NCBI GenBank assembly: GCA_028023455.1
Contig: JAQFVV010013364.1
Location: 1-64,000, forward strand
Direction: 5' to 3'
Length of the DNA stretch: 64,000 nt
Origin: Epiperipatus broadwayi
Lineage: Eukaryota; Onychophora; Udeonychophora; Euonychophora; Peripatidae
Position numbers and translations under genes: made by a program
Notes under the pieces: generated by a model
Told to the model about the DNA's origin: nothing
Database searches by the model: none
Seen by the model: the letters and a program-made list of their open reading frames with translations, nothing else
Shown here: one piece after another, positions 22,569 through 36,590 of the stretch
Numbering within the stretch: the stretch's first letter is position 1
Layout: each line of letters begins with the position of its first letter

Positions 22569-22990
22569 ATATTACAGTCAAATATCAGCCTTTCACGCTA
22601 ATTGCGCATATGCTTTGTGAGTGTTAATAATAATAAATGAATACTTTCTCACCAATACAAGATATAGTATTTATGCAGGAATAAAAGGAATCCTCTTATT
22701 CCTACAACTCAAACGCTTATATATGAGCAAATCTGAAGTACTGGCAAAGAAAGCGTGACGATGGAACAGTCACTTTAAATTACTATATATAATGTCTGAA
22801 TCAATGACATTGGCGAAATTATCTAGAATTTACTAAACGTCATTCCAACTGAAACTTAATAATATGTAAATAAGCATTTATTTTATTTATCGTATGTAAA
22901 CAATTGTATTACAGTCAAATATCAGCCTTTCACGCTAATTATGCATAGCTTTGCGAGTGTTAATAATAATAATAATAATAATAATAAATG
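22533..22990. repeat. Duplicated module with (TTA)n/(TAA)n flanks
   Basis: A (TTA)n run (22533-22565) is followed by the block ATTACAGTCAAATATCAGCC, CTTTCACGCTAATT and GAGTGTTAATAATAAT. The same block recurs at 22909-22985 followed by a longer (TAA)n run. The two copies differ by a few bases and are separated by about 340 bp, giving a direct repeat whose ends carry trinucleotide runs. Confidence 0.75.
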
Positions 22991-23169
22991 CTAGCGGTAT
23001 AAACGCATAAATACAAAGCTAATATTTAATATCTTATTAAACCATAGATTGAGTGCTTTCGAGAGTTACGGCTCTCATAATCATAGCTCTTTGTGAAGTA
23101 ACTGATTGTCTAATGTTATGCAAATCTATGCAAAGAAATTAAATATTAGCTTTGTTTATAGCGCTAGTA
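22989..23169. mobile_element. Small foldback element
   Basis: GCTAGCGGTATAAACGC...CAAAGCTAATATTTAAT at 22989-23031 is complementary to ATTAAATATTAGCTTTG...TAGCGCTAGT at 23139-23169, with a small insertion in the left arm. The loop holds a second short hairpin (GAGAGTTACGGCTCTC). This is MITE-like and non-coding. Confidence 0.65.
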
Positions 23170-23172
23170 TTG

Positions 23173-24760
23173 AATTACAGAATATTAACCAACAAGCAAA
23201 GTTTAAAATTAAGTTTGTATTATTATTATTATTTAAATATTTATTATTATTTTTTATGTGAGTGAATTAATTTGGCATATATTAATGTTATTAATATTTC
23301 AAAATGAATTTTGTTTTAATTTGTTTTTTCACTTTTTTAACAGTGTAATTTTATTATTATTATGTCTAATTTTTATAATTTCTTTTACATTTGTCTTCTT
23401 TCATTGAGAATAATTGAAAATGTAATGTATAGTTCAAATTATAAATGTAGATAGTAAATTTGTAAAATTATTTTATCACTGCTATAATAATATTAAATAT
23501 TATCTACAGCTTTGATTAATAATTCATTTTTAAACGCCCCACACACACACATCGTTGAATATTTATATATATTCTTGAAACTTCTCAATTATAAGTAAGA
23601 TTAATGTTTTTTTTTTTTTTAATAAATAATAATTTACTTAAAAATATTGTAAACTGAATTTTTTGAAGATCAGATAAATAATAAAAATGATTTTTTTTAA
23701 AAAAGTCAATAGTTTGGGTATGTATGTATTATTATTATTTGCTTCATTAGGATTACTTTAATAAAGTAAACCACGCACCTGTAAAATAGAAATCGTTGCG
23801 ACCGCAAACAACATTTCATTTTTTTTTTTTAGTAGTAATGAATTTTATTAAATTTTAATTTTTTTTCTAGATTTTGAAGTGAAATAATTTTACATTAACG
23901 TATTTAAAATTCTAAATTAAAAATAGAATTCATTTATTTGTTAAAATATTCATTGTTATTCTAATTTAAATACCAATTTAATCTGTTTAAAATTTTGATA
24001 TATATATAATGTTTCCAAAAAAATAAATAAAATTAAATTATTACGTATATATATATAATTAGTATATAATAAAAACAAATAAACTACTGAGTGAAAATCT
24101 CTCCAATATTCCTGTTCAAAAAAGTAATACTCTATTGGTTAGTTAAACTTCAAGTAGTGAGGATTTTTGTTATTTTTGTTTCAATTCCTTAGATAGAAAT
24201 AGTTCTATGCATACTGAATTTGTAAACCGAAAATGCAGAGATCTAGGCAAATAATTGTATGCCTGTATATTTATAAATAAAACTTTTATTCAAGACATGG
24301 AGTTTAAATCTATAAAATGGAAAATTGGCAGAGAAAAAAATAAGATAAATAAGCGATCTAAATAGTTAAAATATTTTTAAGTATCTTTAAAAATGTAAGA
24401 AATAAATAGTTATTTGTAAGTTAATAATAATTAAATAACTTTATATGAAACAATTCACTTTAAAGAATAATCGATTTATTAAGATGATAATAAGATATTT
24501 TTTTTGCTATAATAATTTTGTATAAAATATTTCAATTAGTTATTATAATCATTTTAATATTAATTATATAGCGACTAATTTATTTATAGTCATTTAATAA
24601 ATAAATCATATATAAATAGATAGATGAAATATACATATACAATTATGTGAGTGTGCATGCACTTCATATAGATAATGTAATAAAGTTTATTTAGCTCCAG
24701 TTAAAAAGAGATTTAATTAAATGTAAACTAAGAATAATATAATTAAATATTTCACAAAAT
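23173..24760. other. AT-rich stretch, no gene seen
   Basis: Long poly(A)/poly(T) tracts, short TTA runs and no open frame with family resemblance. Confidence 0.6.
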
Positions 24761-24871
24761 TGAATTGGAGTTATGATTTATGGATGTTTAGTTACTCCAG
24801 ATAAGTGTTTTTAAAAAGTGAATTGGAGTTATGAGTTGTAGATGTTTAGTTACTCCAGATAAGCGTTTATT
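24761..24871. repeat. 58-bp tandem duplication
   Basis: Two units begin TGAATTGGAGTTATGA (24761 and 24819) and each contains GTTTAGTTACTCCAGATAAG. They differ by a few substitutions. Non-coding. Confidence 0.9.
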
Positions 24872-25112
24872 AGAAAAAAATAATTAGTAGTCTTATCAAT
24901 CAATATTTAAATAAAAGCAAATATAAATATAAAATTTTAATCTATGTAGTTAGTTGTTTTTATTCATCCAATTATCTTCTATTTGAGCAATCAGGAAAAT
25001 CATAATTATTATTTCAATTCATTTCTTTAAATCTATTAAAATTTTAACAACTAAATATATAATACTGAACACCACATGACCACCACTTCGTATGCTTGCT
25101 AATAACTATTAT

Positions 25113-25327
25113 TAAATAGGCAAAACTCTCCGTACAGTAGGGCCACTCAGTACAGGCCAGAGTAATCAATGGATGCCAGAAGGTTTATGCATAAAATCCC
25201 TATCTAGTCTGCAGATATTGGATGAGCAGGCACTAGATAGGGATTTTATGCATAGACCTTCTGGCATCCATTAATTACTCTGGCTTGCACTGAGAGCACT
25301 ACTGTATGGAGAGTTTTTCCTGTTAAA
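25113..25327. mobile_element. MITE-like inverted-repeat element, copy 2
   Basis: Inverted repeats open with AGGCAAAACTCTCCGTACAG on the left and close with CTGTATGGAGAGTTTTTCCT on the right. The arms extend inward through CAGAGTAATCAATGGATGCC and a further block GCATAAAATCCCTATCTAG, about 95 bp per arm. It shares the outer motif and the CAGAGTAATCAAT/CCAGAAGG core with 2903-3072. Flanks on both sides contain TTAA. Confidence 0.8.
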
Positions 25328-28349
<3,022 letters not shown>

Positions 28350-29360
28350 GTCCCATTAAGTCCTCAAAGTTCATGATCCAGTTCGTATTATGTAACCTTG
28401 TTCTGAACTAGATTGTGACAAAATTTCAATTGTGATTCTGCTTTACTAATCCTATTGAGTTCTTTTAATCTAAGTTGAGTTCTATTTTTTGATTCTTAAA
28501 GTTCCAATAATAAAATCTGACTGTTTGTTGAGTTCTAATTCATGGTTTTTAAAGTTTCAATTATAAAGTCTAAAGATTTGTGCTTGGTCTTTAGGTTTTT
28601 CTTAATAATTTAAATATAAAGGGATTGAGTAGCTAACCACTTATGTTTCTGTCTAGGTACATAGTCTCCTATAAATCCATTTTTATCTCTAAATCATTCA
28701 CTTCGTGAATCTGAATTAAGTTGAAACTTATTTAAATTTTTATTTATTATTTTTGTGGCATCCCAATCGCACTGGAAGTGACCCAATAACTTATGATCTA
28801 GTCATCATAATTTTTTAATTTTTATGCAGAAAGGTAACTTAAATCAAAATCCATAATGTTTAATTGTTAATTTGAGATCAAATCAATATTTAAAATAATT
28901 TTATTTCCTGCAAAGTTTTGCCACATTTAACCACTTCCGGTTCAGCACTACGATATCATTACTTTTTTTTTATGGATAATTTAATATTTGGAAAACATTT
29001 TTTTATGGTTTTGACTAATCTTTACATCTGGCATGTTTTTTGAACTGTTTTGCACCCTCCCTGACTGGGTTGTAGTAGTTGAAAGCAGTTTTATTTCTTG
29101 ATATCAGGAGTTATATTTGAATTCCCAGGAATACCATTGTTGAGCATTTTTTCTTCACTTTTATTTTCACAGGTATTAATTTTCTAATCATTTTAAATTA
29201 GTTCCATCATCAAAATTAGGATTTTTATTATTACTTTCCACTTTTTGTTGTTAGGTTACATTTTAAATTCATTTTCTCAGTTTTAATCTTATTTTGATGA
29301 TTCTGGTAATTACTTATGTCAGCTTTCGCTTGATGAATGGTGGCCATTTGCATTCTTTAA
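28350..29360 (-). pseudogene. Possible decayed gag-like coding remnant
   Basis: Minus-strand frames contain polar, coiled-coil-like blocks such as QLRLKELNRISKAESQLKF (near 28430-28490) and, at the upstream end near 29345, a Met-led MATIHQAKADISNYQNH block. The pattern recalls decayed retroelement gag N-terminal regions like the one at 9.5-10.7 kb, but no capsid or zinc-knuckle motif was found and stops are frequent. It could equally be chance in AT-rich DNA. Confidence 0.2.
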
Positions 29361-29385
29361 AAAAAAACACATATGAATAGAATAC

Positions 29386-29610
29386 CCAAAGGGGTAGGGA
29401 ACCTTTTTTCTGTCAACAGCCATTTAGATATTTATAATATCATTTGCAGACCATACAAAATTATCAATTTAAAAATTAGCCTGCTATGTTTGATCAAAAA
29501 TTTAATTAATTTACTTCTAAACATTAGGAATAGGCAATCTCTTCAACTGCCAGGCGAATTTCAACTTTCCCTTTTAAATAAGGGCCATGATGTTTTTGTG
29601 AATTAAAAAT
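29386..29610. mobile_element. Possible hAT-like non-autonomous element
   Basis: The sequence begins GGGGTAGGGAACCTTTTTTC and continues with GTCAACAGCC and GCAGACCATACAAAA. It ends with TAAGGGCCATGATG. This resembles the end consensus of hAT-family MITEs (CAGGGGTGGGCAACC-like). No clear 8-bp target duplication was identified. Family assignment is by eye only. Confidence 0.35.
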
Positions 29611-29724
29611 AAAGTAAAATCATCATTATTAATGACTGTTGCACATTTAATGACAATTTTTTTTCAATTCATCTTGTAACTATTCTTTGTGATACATTTA
29701 TATTCTTGAATTTCTTTTTATGTT

Positions 29725-30372
29725 ATGGATAGGTTAATTATACAACAGGTGCAGTATTTTATACACTTCTCTTCAAAAAATAGTTTTAAATTTTTTGCTT
29801 TTTTTTTTTTAATTAATGGATTTAAAAGAAATCAACACTATAATAAAATTAAAAATAAAAATATCAAAATGAAATGGATTTCAATGCCATTTATATCAGA
29901 TGAGCAGGTCAAGCTTATTAGGAAAATTTATAATGGTTTGTGTCATATTGCTTTTTTCTCTACAAATAACATAAATAGATTGCTTAATAATTCTAAAATT
30001 CAAAATTCAAAGTTTAATCAAAATTCTATTATATATAGATTGATATGTGGATGCGGCGTACAATACATTGGTGAATCTAAGTGTACATTTGAGAAGAGAA
30101 TAAAAGAACATATGCTTTTATATAATAGAATTCAAAAAGAGAATCAATATGGAACAGATGTAAATAAACCTTCATCATCTGTTATATTTGATCATAATAA
30201 ATCTTGTCAATATGGATTTAAATTTGATTATAAAAATATGAAAATTATTCAAATTGAACGTTGTCACAATAAACGTAAAATAAAAGAGGCTATGTTGATT
30301 TCAAGAAATCGTCAAATGTTAATGAATCGCCAGTCATCAAATGTTAAGATAACAGAATTGTGGGAAATCTGA
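29725..30372 (+). CDS. Penelope-type linker plus GIY-YIG endonuclease, intact ORF
   Basis: A 215-residue uninterrupted ORF. Residues 50-95 match the linker between RT and endonuclease in Penelope-like elements (WISMPFISDEQVKLIRKI, then a NNINRLLNNSK block). Residues 101-200 form a GIY-YIG nuclease: SIIYRLICGC (101-110) as the GIY strand, VQYIGES (112-118) as the YIG strand, RIKEHM with Arg125 and His129 as catalytic-site residues, then SVIFDH and an IKEAMLISRNRQ block with the Glu expected for metal binding. No RT was found upstream, so it is 5'-truncated. The N-terminal 45 residues are low-complexity and probably not genuine; the true start may be Met49. A broken relative lies at 41.9-43.3 kb. 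A transposon fragment is most likely. Confidence 0.75.
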   Translation: MDRLIIQQVQYFIHFSSKNSFKFFAFFFLINGFKRNQHYNKIKNKNIKMKWISMPFISDEQVKLIRKIYNGLCHIAFFSTNNINRLLNNSKIQNSKFNQNSIIYRLICGCGVQYIGESKCTFEKRIKEHMLLYNRIQKENQYGTDVNKPSSSVIFDHNKSCQYGFKFDYKNMKIIQIERCHNKRKIKEAMLISRNRQMLMNRQSSNVKITELWEI

Positions 30373-30560
30373 ATTGAACTATGGGTATTGTTAAGGGTTG
30401 TCTCATTTTGATTATTCAACGTTATATAGTTGATAAAGACTACAAAGTGTATAGTCGAAAGTACTTCTAAAAGAATATAATTTATATAAATTGTACTGTA
30501 TTTTGATATATATATATATATATCCCAATATATAATACTGTATTTTGATATATATATATA

Positions 30561-30770
30561 TAGTATTATTTCTGGGAGCTTCCATGTAATTAAAATATAA
30601 TAGCTAAATAACTGTCGTTTCAGTACAATAAAAAATACTTTCTTCAGAGCTTTTTTGCCAAAGATTTGAGAAAGAAGAAGCTTTGAGAAAAATAATTGAT
30701 ACTGTACTAAATATCAGCTATTTAGCTATTATATTTTTATTACACAAAAGATTCTGGAAATAATACTATG
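30561..30770. mobile_element. MITE-like foldback
   Basis: ATAGTATTATTTC...AAAATATAATAGCTAAATA at 30561-30617 is complementary to the right end at about 30716-30770. An inner pair (TTTAGTACAGTATC-type) and a short AAGCTT-centred hairpin lie inside. The arms are imperfect, about 80 bp. A (TA)n run (30549-30560) abuts the left end. Confidence 0.7.
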
Positions 30771-31299
30771 AATTCATTTATTCATGAGAATATTGGAATT
30801 AACATATACCTATATATATAATAAAAAATAAAAATGATGAAATAATATCCATGTAAATAGAAATAATTTTTAACCTTTGATGTTATCAAGAAATTATTAA
30901 TTATTATTAATAGACAATCCCTGAGGCCAAACCAGTTTTTTCATTAAAATTATAATAGTTATTTTGTTTGTGTTTTTTGTTGAAGTACTTCAAACAAGTT
31001 CTCATATGAATTTAAACCTATAAAGCTATTTTTATAGTGCCAGAATATAAGAGAATAGTGACTTTTTTGACATTCTGCAAATATAATTGCTATTCTCCCA
31101 CATTATCATGCATATACAAATAACTTTCTTGGTTTAAATCCATATAAGAACATAGGTTTGAAATAAAAGAGAATCCCTTTTACTTTTACCAAAAATTCAA
31201 ACAAAAGAACTATTATATGTTTAATGAAAAAACTGATTTGTCATTTAGTAGAATAATTTTAACATCAAAGGCTAAAGGTCATTTCTGTTTACATGGATA
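30771..31299. other. AT-rich DNA adjoining Tigger 3' end
   Basis: No gene was recognised. The 3' limit of the minus-strand Tigger element is not sharply visible, and part of 31217-31480 may belong to it because it aligns with 63860-64000. Confidence 0.4.
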
Positions 31300-31706
31300 T
31301 TATCTCATGTCTATTCTTTATTATAATAATAATCCATGGAAATATTTCAGTGAATCTATATATACCTATTTCTCTTTTTATATGATAGATCATTTACTGA
31401 AAATTATATATAAAAAATTGTGTAAAAATACATTGTATATATGGAAAATAAGGGAATTGGTTCAAGACATAAGAAATCAATGAAAATCATTAAATAAACT
31501 ATATGAAAAATGTTGTTAAAATGTTATATTTTTGATGGTCTATCACATTCTACTTCATAAATATTGCACATAAATAAAAGTGAATTACAGATACATAAAT
31601 TTCGTTTGAAAAATAAAAAATATAGAAATCAAAGAGGCAGAATGTATAATTTGATAAATAACAAATTTTATTTGCTGTCACCTTCTGACAATAAATGCAT
31701 ACATTA

Positions 31707-31830
31707 GCACATGTTTGGAATACCATTGCTATCACTAAAACTTGCAATATCACTGCTATCACTAACAATACTTTGGTCATCATGTTCTTCTTTCATTGAT
31801 GAAGTTTTCTCTGTAAACTCTTGAACAACA
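31707..31830 (-). pseudogene. Tigger transposase acidic C-terminus
   Basis: The minus strand reads EEHDDQSIVSDSSDIASFSD and a stop shortly after. Acidic Ser/Asp tails are normal for Tigger/pogo and jerky-type transposases. This exon-like piece is cut off from the rest of the transposase by the inserted element at 31838-32737. The 77-residue ORF annotated in another frame over the same bases is a shadow. The same DNA, without the insertion, is present at 63598-63650. Confidence 0.6.
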
Positions 31831-31837
31831 TTAGCAG

Positions 31838-32737
31838 TTTATAAAAGAATTCACTAATTAATGGAGGGCTTATATAGTGGCTAGGTTGGTGCTAATTATA
31901 TAGTCAGGATTGGCCACTCAACAATGGTTTTTCCAGTCAAAAACAATACAATGCAATGATACCAGACTGCGATTTTAAAAATACAGCAATGTTTTAAAAT
32001 TTTTTAAAATATGGCTACTTTTTTTGGTCTTCTTTTACTATTAATTATTTCTATTTTGTGATTTTTAAAAACAACTTTTAATTATTCAAAACAACTTTTA
32101 ACTTTTTTTTTTTACTTTGTCTTAACTTTTTTTCTACTGTGAACAACATAAAACAATAAAAACACAAAAACAAAAATAGAATGTCCAGTAGTCTACATGG
32201 GTTCCACTGTTATGGGGACAGTCATTTCAGATAGGATGCATAGGAAGGGTCATTTTATTAGTATCATGGTATTTCACATTGAAATGAGACTTTCCGCTTT
32301 TATCTCAGAAAATTTATCTTTTTAAATCTCCATTGGCAAAGTTTTGCAACTTACGCATTGTGTAAGAAAGGGTGGACCTGGTTGGACAATTTGTAGTCAG
32401 TCACACTGTGTGATTTAAGTATAAATTAAATTACTCTTGTATGGAGATTTTAAAATTTGTGAGCACTTGAAATCCAGACACTGCCAGACAATACAGTAGC
32501 CAACTGTGAATTGTACAAATTTGCATAAAGAGTTTTGAAGCACAAAACAAGCCATAATATTTCTCTGCAATGCCATCAAACAGCCTGCAATGGCTAAGAT
32601 AAACAGAACTGTTTTCTTAGCCAAAAGTCAGGCTACTTAAACAGCCTTTGTAAGTGTTCTTGGCTAGAGAGAATGCCATCGATTGGCCAAGCCTGGCTAT
32701 GTAATTAGGACTAGGTCTTTACATAATTCTTTATAAG
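31838..32737. mobile_element. Nested inverted-repeat element inside Tigger
   Basis: The left end (31839-31915: TTATAAAAGAATTC...CTAATTATATAGTCAGGATTGGCC) is the imperfect inverse of the right end (32676-32735, which in reverse complement reads TTATAAAGAATTATG...CTAATTACATAGCCAGGCTTGGCC). About 60-75 bp of terminal inverted repeat bounds 0.9 kb without coding capacity. It falls inside the transposase reading frame, so it is a later insertion of a non-autonomous DNA transposon. Confidence 0.65.
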
Positions 32738-32769
32738 ATGGCATTAGCAAGTTTATACCCTATAGAAAA

Positions 32770-34235
32770 ATGAAGCTCATTCCTCATTAGGATAATATAT
32801 GACAAAATTATTACTTATATTGTTAGCAAGATCACAACTTTCTTTAATGAAATTAGCATTTAACACTGGATCACCATTTTCATTTATCACTATTTTTTTT
32901 AGGAATGGGAGTTTTAAAAACAATCTCTATGATTTCTTCCTCATTTAAAGGTTTATCAACTAGCAATTCATGCATATTTTTAGATGACATATCATTAAAT
33001 CTTTCTCTGCCAATTAAATGAGCCATTATTATGACGTTGGGAAATTCAGTTATATTAGAGGCAACAGGATCTTTGTTTTTCACACATTGTAGTCAAATAA
33101 CTTCCCAACATCCATTCAAAATTGAAGATCTTAATTCAGGTAATGTTAATCCAATTTTATTTACCCAATCCATAATAAAAAATTTCTTCCACACATTTAT
33201 TACATTTAATTTTTAATTATTCAGTGTGTCCAAAATGTATTGAAATGTTTGTTCTCAGTAATAAGTTTTAAATATTGTAATAATTCCTTGGGCTAGTGGA
33301 TGATTCAATGACTTGTACATTTGGCTGTTTCAAGACCAGATGGCCATGAACATTACTTAGCATCACTATAACTTTAAATTTTAAACCTTTGGCATTCATA
33401 AATCATTTCTGGAATGAAACATTTGTTGAACTATTTCATAAAATTTCATTGATGACCCAAGTCTTTTTATGTGCCATCCATTGAATGTGGTTCTTGGGCT
33501 CAATTAACAACAAGAGATTCCAATATGTGATTTACTAAAGCATTGGAGCAGAATATCAAAGTGTCATTATCGTTTGCTACTTTGAAACCATCTGCAGTTT
33601 TTTTCAATTTTGCTAGAGTATGTTCTACTTGCCATTCTCTTCCAGAAAAGACTGCTTTTATCAGCAATTTAAACTTAATCAAGAGAGTATCTTCCATTTT
33701 CAGTACTTTTACTAATTTTTTTGGAAATTTTTTGGCAGTCTCAACTGCCTATGAAATTTTAATTTTTATTTTAGTGTTATGGAATGCATGTCTTTCAAGA
33801 AACTTTGTCATCCAACCTGTACATGCCAACAATTTACATTCCTTGTTCAACTCAGATGAAGTTCTTGGCTTGATTTCATTTATTTGTTTGTAAATTTTTA
33901 ATGCTGTTTACTTGATGGCATTTCCAGTTACTGGTACTTTTTTTCTGACATTTCACCTATTCACATTATTAAGGTTTTTTTCATTTTCTCCTTAAGAATA
34001 AATATCTCTTGTGTAAAATAATGGCTTAGCACTCAAATTTGTTCTTAAACATACCAACTTTCTAATTGCAGTTTTATTGCCTCTGGTAGTTGTTCTGATA
34101 GTAGATTATTGTCAACTAAAATGCTTTCCTACAGATGTTGCTCTTTTTTTAGTTGCAAGATGATCTAAAATTTGAATTTTAATATCCAATGAAATTGCTT
34201 TCCTCATTTTTTTGTAGATGAATTATTTGACATTG
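32770..34235 (-). pseudogene. Tigger/pogo-type transposase pseudogene
   Basis: Minus-strand frames from about 34235 align block by block with Tigger/jerky transposases. The N-terminal helix-turn-helix block is ISLDIKIQILDHLATKK and VGKHF (about 34200-34110). The CENP-B-type domain contains GWMTKFLERHAF (33783-33818) and a KKFPKKLVK block. The catalytic region includes GFKVANDNDTL and the former DNAPGHP motif, now MLSNVHGHL (near 33340) with the catalytic Asp replaced by Ser. The C-terminal part includes ILNGCWEV and NEEEIIEIV blocks (33110-32900). Several frameshifts and stops. The enzyme would have cut and pasted the element at TA sites; this copy is dead. Confidence 0.75.
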
Positions 34236-34480
34236 TATGAGACTACAGAAAAATATTTCAGATTTAATTAGCAAAACATAAATTCAAAAATATACATCCA
34301 ATGTATAACTTACCATCTATTGATTTTTTGACAAAATTAATAAATTTAAACAAATTAATCAATTAAATTTAAAGAAAATTAATTTTTTTTAACATCAACA
34401 CCAACAATGAACCTTTTTTTTTTAAAAAAAACCTAATGTCAAAATGTAAACAATACATCAATATCAAAAAGAAACTTTCA

Positions 34481-35559
34481 TTTTTATTTTAAAAGACATT
34501 TATTTGTGCCTCATTGTCAACAGTCAAGGCTAGATGACTAATATTGCAAGTTAACAATTGCCACCTATAATTGCTTTATCTGTCTGTATGGGGAATCCCC
34601 ACCATGATAGGAAACCTGTATCATCTCATTCCATCCACCCAGAAATCCCCACATACTCAGACTACCGCCACATTACAGGATTTTTAAATGGATTTTTCAG
34701 ATAAATTTTACATTGCATATCCTGATTAAGTCATAATTTGAATACTCAAGGACCAAACAATATAGACCAAATGAAGTTATACAAGTATATTATATGTCCA
34801 GACCCACAGGGACTTCAATCCAACTTTTGTGCATCTGGGGCACAAATCATTTCAGTACGAATGTACATAGGTTACTAATGTTCAACCAAAATTCTACATA
34901 TATAACATAATGTAATCTTTACACTACTAAAAATAAAGTTGTTTTTTTTGTTCCTCCAGGTCTCCTGCAACTGCATTTCATTACTCGAAGTCCTGGAGTA
35001 TCCATTAGGCATCATCTTTCATTTAGTGGTTGGGAGTATATTAACTTAATACACAAATGTTTTTCAAGGCCCTAATTGGGAACATGTTACTTGAATTGTT
35101 TTGATAATTTGAGACAAATGAGCTTAATTAAAAGGAAGATAATCCACATGATCCAACATTCCATTATCGGTCCAGATATGCATGATTCTTCAATTACACT
35201 GCAGGACCACATGGGAATAATGATGGCTGGCAATTCAATTGTATAGTTTTATTATCTTGGGGAAATACAGATAAACCTAATCAAAGTCCTTAGTTGGGAG
35301 AAGTTCAATAAGTTCTTTAAGGTAATTTATTGAGTTACCATTGTCCTGGTGAGTTTGATCCTGGACCAGGTTTGGTCCACCAGCCATTGCTAGCATGACT
35401 TTTTGTCCTTTTACCTAAGTTCTTTAATTTTCTTGATAAATGTCTCTTCAATTGTATTCCCTCTTACCTCTTGAAATATTTTTATGTTTCAGGCTAACCA
35501 TATAGCAAAGTTCACTTGCATTGCAAGTCTGATGAGCCCGAATTTACCTTTCTTGATTA
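34481..35559. other. Unclassified, less AT-biased stretch
   Basis: Base composition is more balanced than the flanks, for instance 34560-34680 and 35160-35400. That suggests an old repeat or decayed coding sequence, but no domain was recognised on either strand. Confidence 0.4.
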
Positions 35560-35780
35560 CTTTGAGAATGTCAATAGCCATCATGTTTTCATCAGAAGCC
35601 TGCAATTGAAACCACTTTCGTATAGCATTCCATCATTTACAATCTGCCATGATATGGTCAAAATCTTCAACTGAATGACTTTTCTGTAACAAGAACAATT
35701 TCTTTTGTTACACTTTCATTTTCAACAATTTTTAACCACCACATCTGTAAAATGAATAATCCAAAGGTTATATTTAATTC
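35560..35780 (-). pseudogene. Possible LINE C-terminal fragment
   Basis: A minus-strand frame reads SVEDFDHIMADCK followed by a WFQLQASDENMMAIDILKVI block. The first part resembles the ExxxHxxxxC element of the zinc-knuckle tail in some non-LTR retrotransposon ORFs (ETxxHILxxC-like). No RT was found upstream. This is weak evidence from one motif, and an unrelated ORF is possible. Confidence 0.25.
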
Positions 35781-35985
35781 AATAAATGTGTATTTTAAAT
35801 TGATGAACTAAATCCTCAGACAATGAAATAGCACCATAGGCAAATATACAGTTTACATTTATCAGACACCTGTCTAACAATTTATTTGAACTACATCAAT
35901 AATATCTATCTGTTTGTTCTAAAGCTATGTATTTTTACAATATAACTCTTTATGAACAATAAAGTTTGATTTGAAACATAATAAT

Positions 35986-36140
35986 AGTAGTAGTGGCAGC
36001 AACAGTAGTAGTAGTAGTAGTAGTAGTAGTATCAGTAGCAGCAGCTGTAGCCTATGCAGTAGCCATAGCAGTAGCAGAAGCAGTAGCAGTAGCAGAAACA
36101 GCAGCAGTAGCAGTAGCAGAAGGAGAAGAAGAAGGAGAAG
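35986..36140. repeat. Compound (AGT/AGC)n microsatellite
   Basis: Interspersed GTA, GCA and GAA trinucleotides over about 155 bp. The plus ORF (Val/Ala-rich) and minus ORF (poly-Leu) here are translations of the repeat, not genes. Confidence 0.95.
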
Positions 36141-36248
36141 ATACATTTAACATATATATGCAAAAAGTGAAAAATAAAAAATATTGAATAATAATATCTA
36201 CCTTGAATTTGATAACTACAAAGTTACAATATAGATTTGATAGCTGAA

Positions 36249-36370
36249 ATACACAGGCTTATATATACCTGTGTCTATATATGTAATAGACTGGGTATGA
36301 GCACAGACTTTCACCTGACCCACCACTCTCCACACTATCTCATAACACTGATACACTATTAAAATTAATC
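36249..36370. mobile_element. Partial arm of the 650-bp foldback family
   Basis: The segment begins ACACAGGCTTATATATACCT and includes GAGCACAGACTTTCACCTGA, CCCACCACTCTCC and ACACTGATACACT. It matches the left arm of the element at 61386-62036. Only about 120 bp is present and no right arm is visible, so it is truncated. Confidence 0.75.
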
Positions 36371-36509
36371 CTTACATTGTAAAATAATTTTTATTTTTAC
36401 CATAATATAGATTGCTTTTAAGATATATTAACATAATATAAATTAAAGAATAGTCTTATTATTTGCTTAAAAAAGAAATATGGTTTATTGATTAGGAGTT
36501 CATAAAATG

Positions 36510-36590
36510 TTTGACTGCCAGTATCGATCCTGGGACATTCTGATCCCAAGTTGGACACTCTACCAAGTACATCTAACCATGCAGAGCTAT
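36510..36590 (-). mobile_element. tRNA-like SINE head
   Basis: On the minus strand, TGGTTAGATGTACTTGG (A-box-like, 36563-36579) is followed by a B-box-like CCAGGATCGATACTGG (36518-36533). Spacing fits a split pol III promoter. The anticodon arm is not convincing, so this is a tRNA-derived retroelement or tRNA pseudogene. Confidence 0.5.

Larger units (their letters stand above)
31300..34480 (-). mobile_element. Tigger/pogo DNA transposon, degraded, with nested insertion
   Basis: The minus strand carries a pogo/Tigger (Tc1-mariner superfamily) transposase remnant from about 34235 to 32770 and its acidic C-terminus at 31830-31707. A 0.9-kb inverted-repeat element (31838-32737) separates them. 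Non-coding ends (34240-34480 and 31300-31700) are recognised because both are also present, joined by an internal deletion, at 63390-64000. Terminal inverted repeats were not identified with confidence. Confidence 0.75.

Noticed and set aside
29725-30372. Host or intron-homing GIY-YIG nuclease
   Set aside because: The linker block before the nuclease and the related RT-bearing copy at 41.9-43.3 kb point to a Penelope element instead.
31217-31483. 88-residue plus-strand ORF
   Set aside because: Lies over the 3' non-coding end of the Tigger element (matched at 63.86-64.0 kb) and has no family resemblance.
35925-36187. Poly-Leu (minus) and Val/Ala-rich (plus) ORFs
   Set aside because: Both read through the same compound trinucleotide microsatellite.
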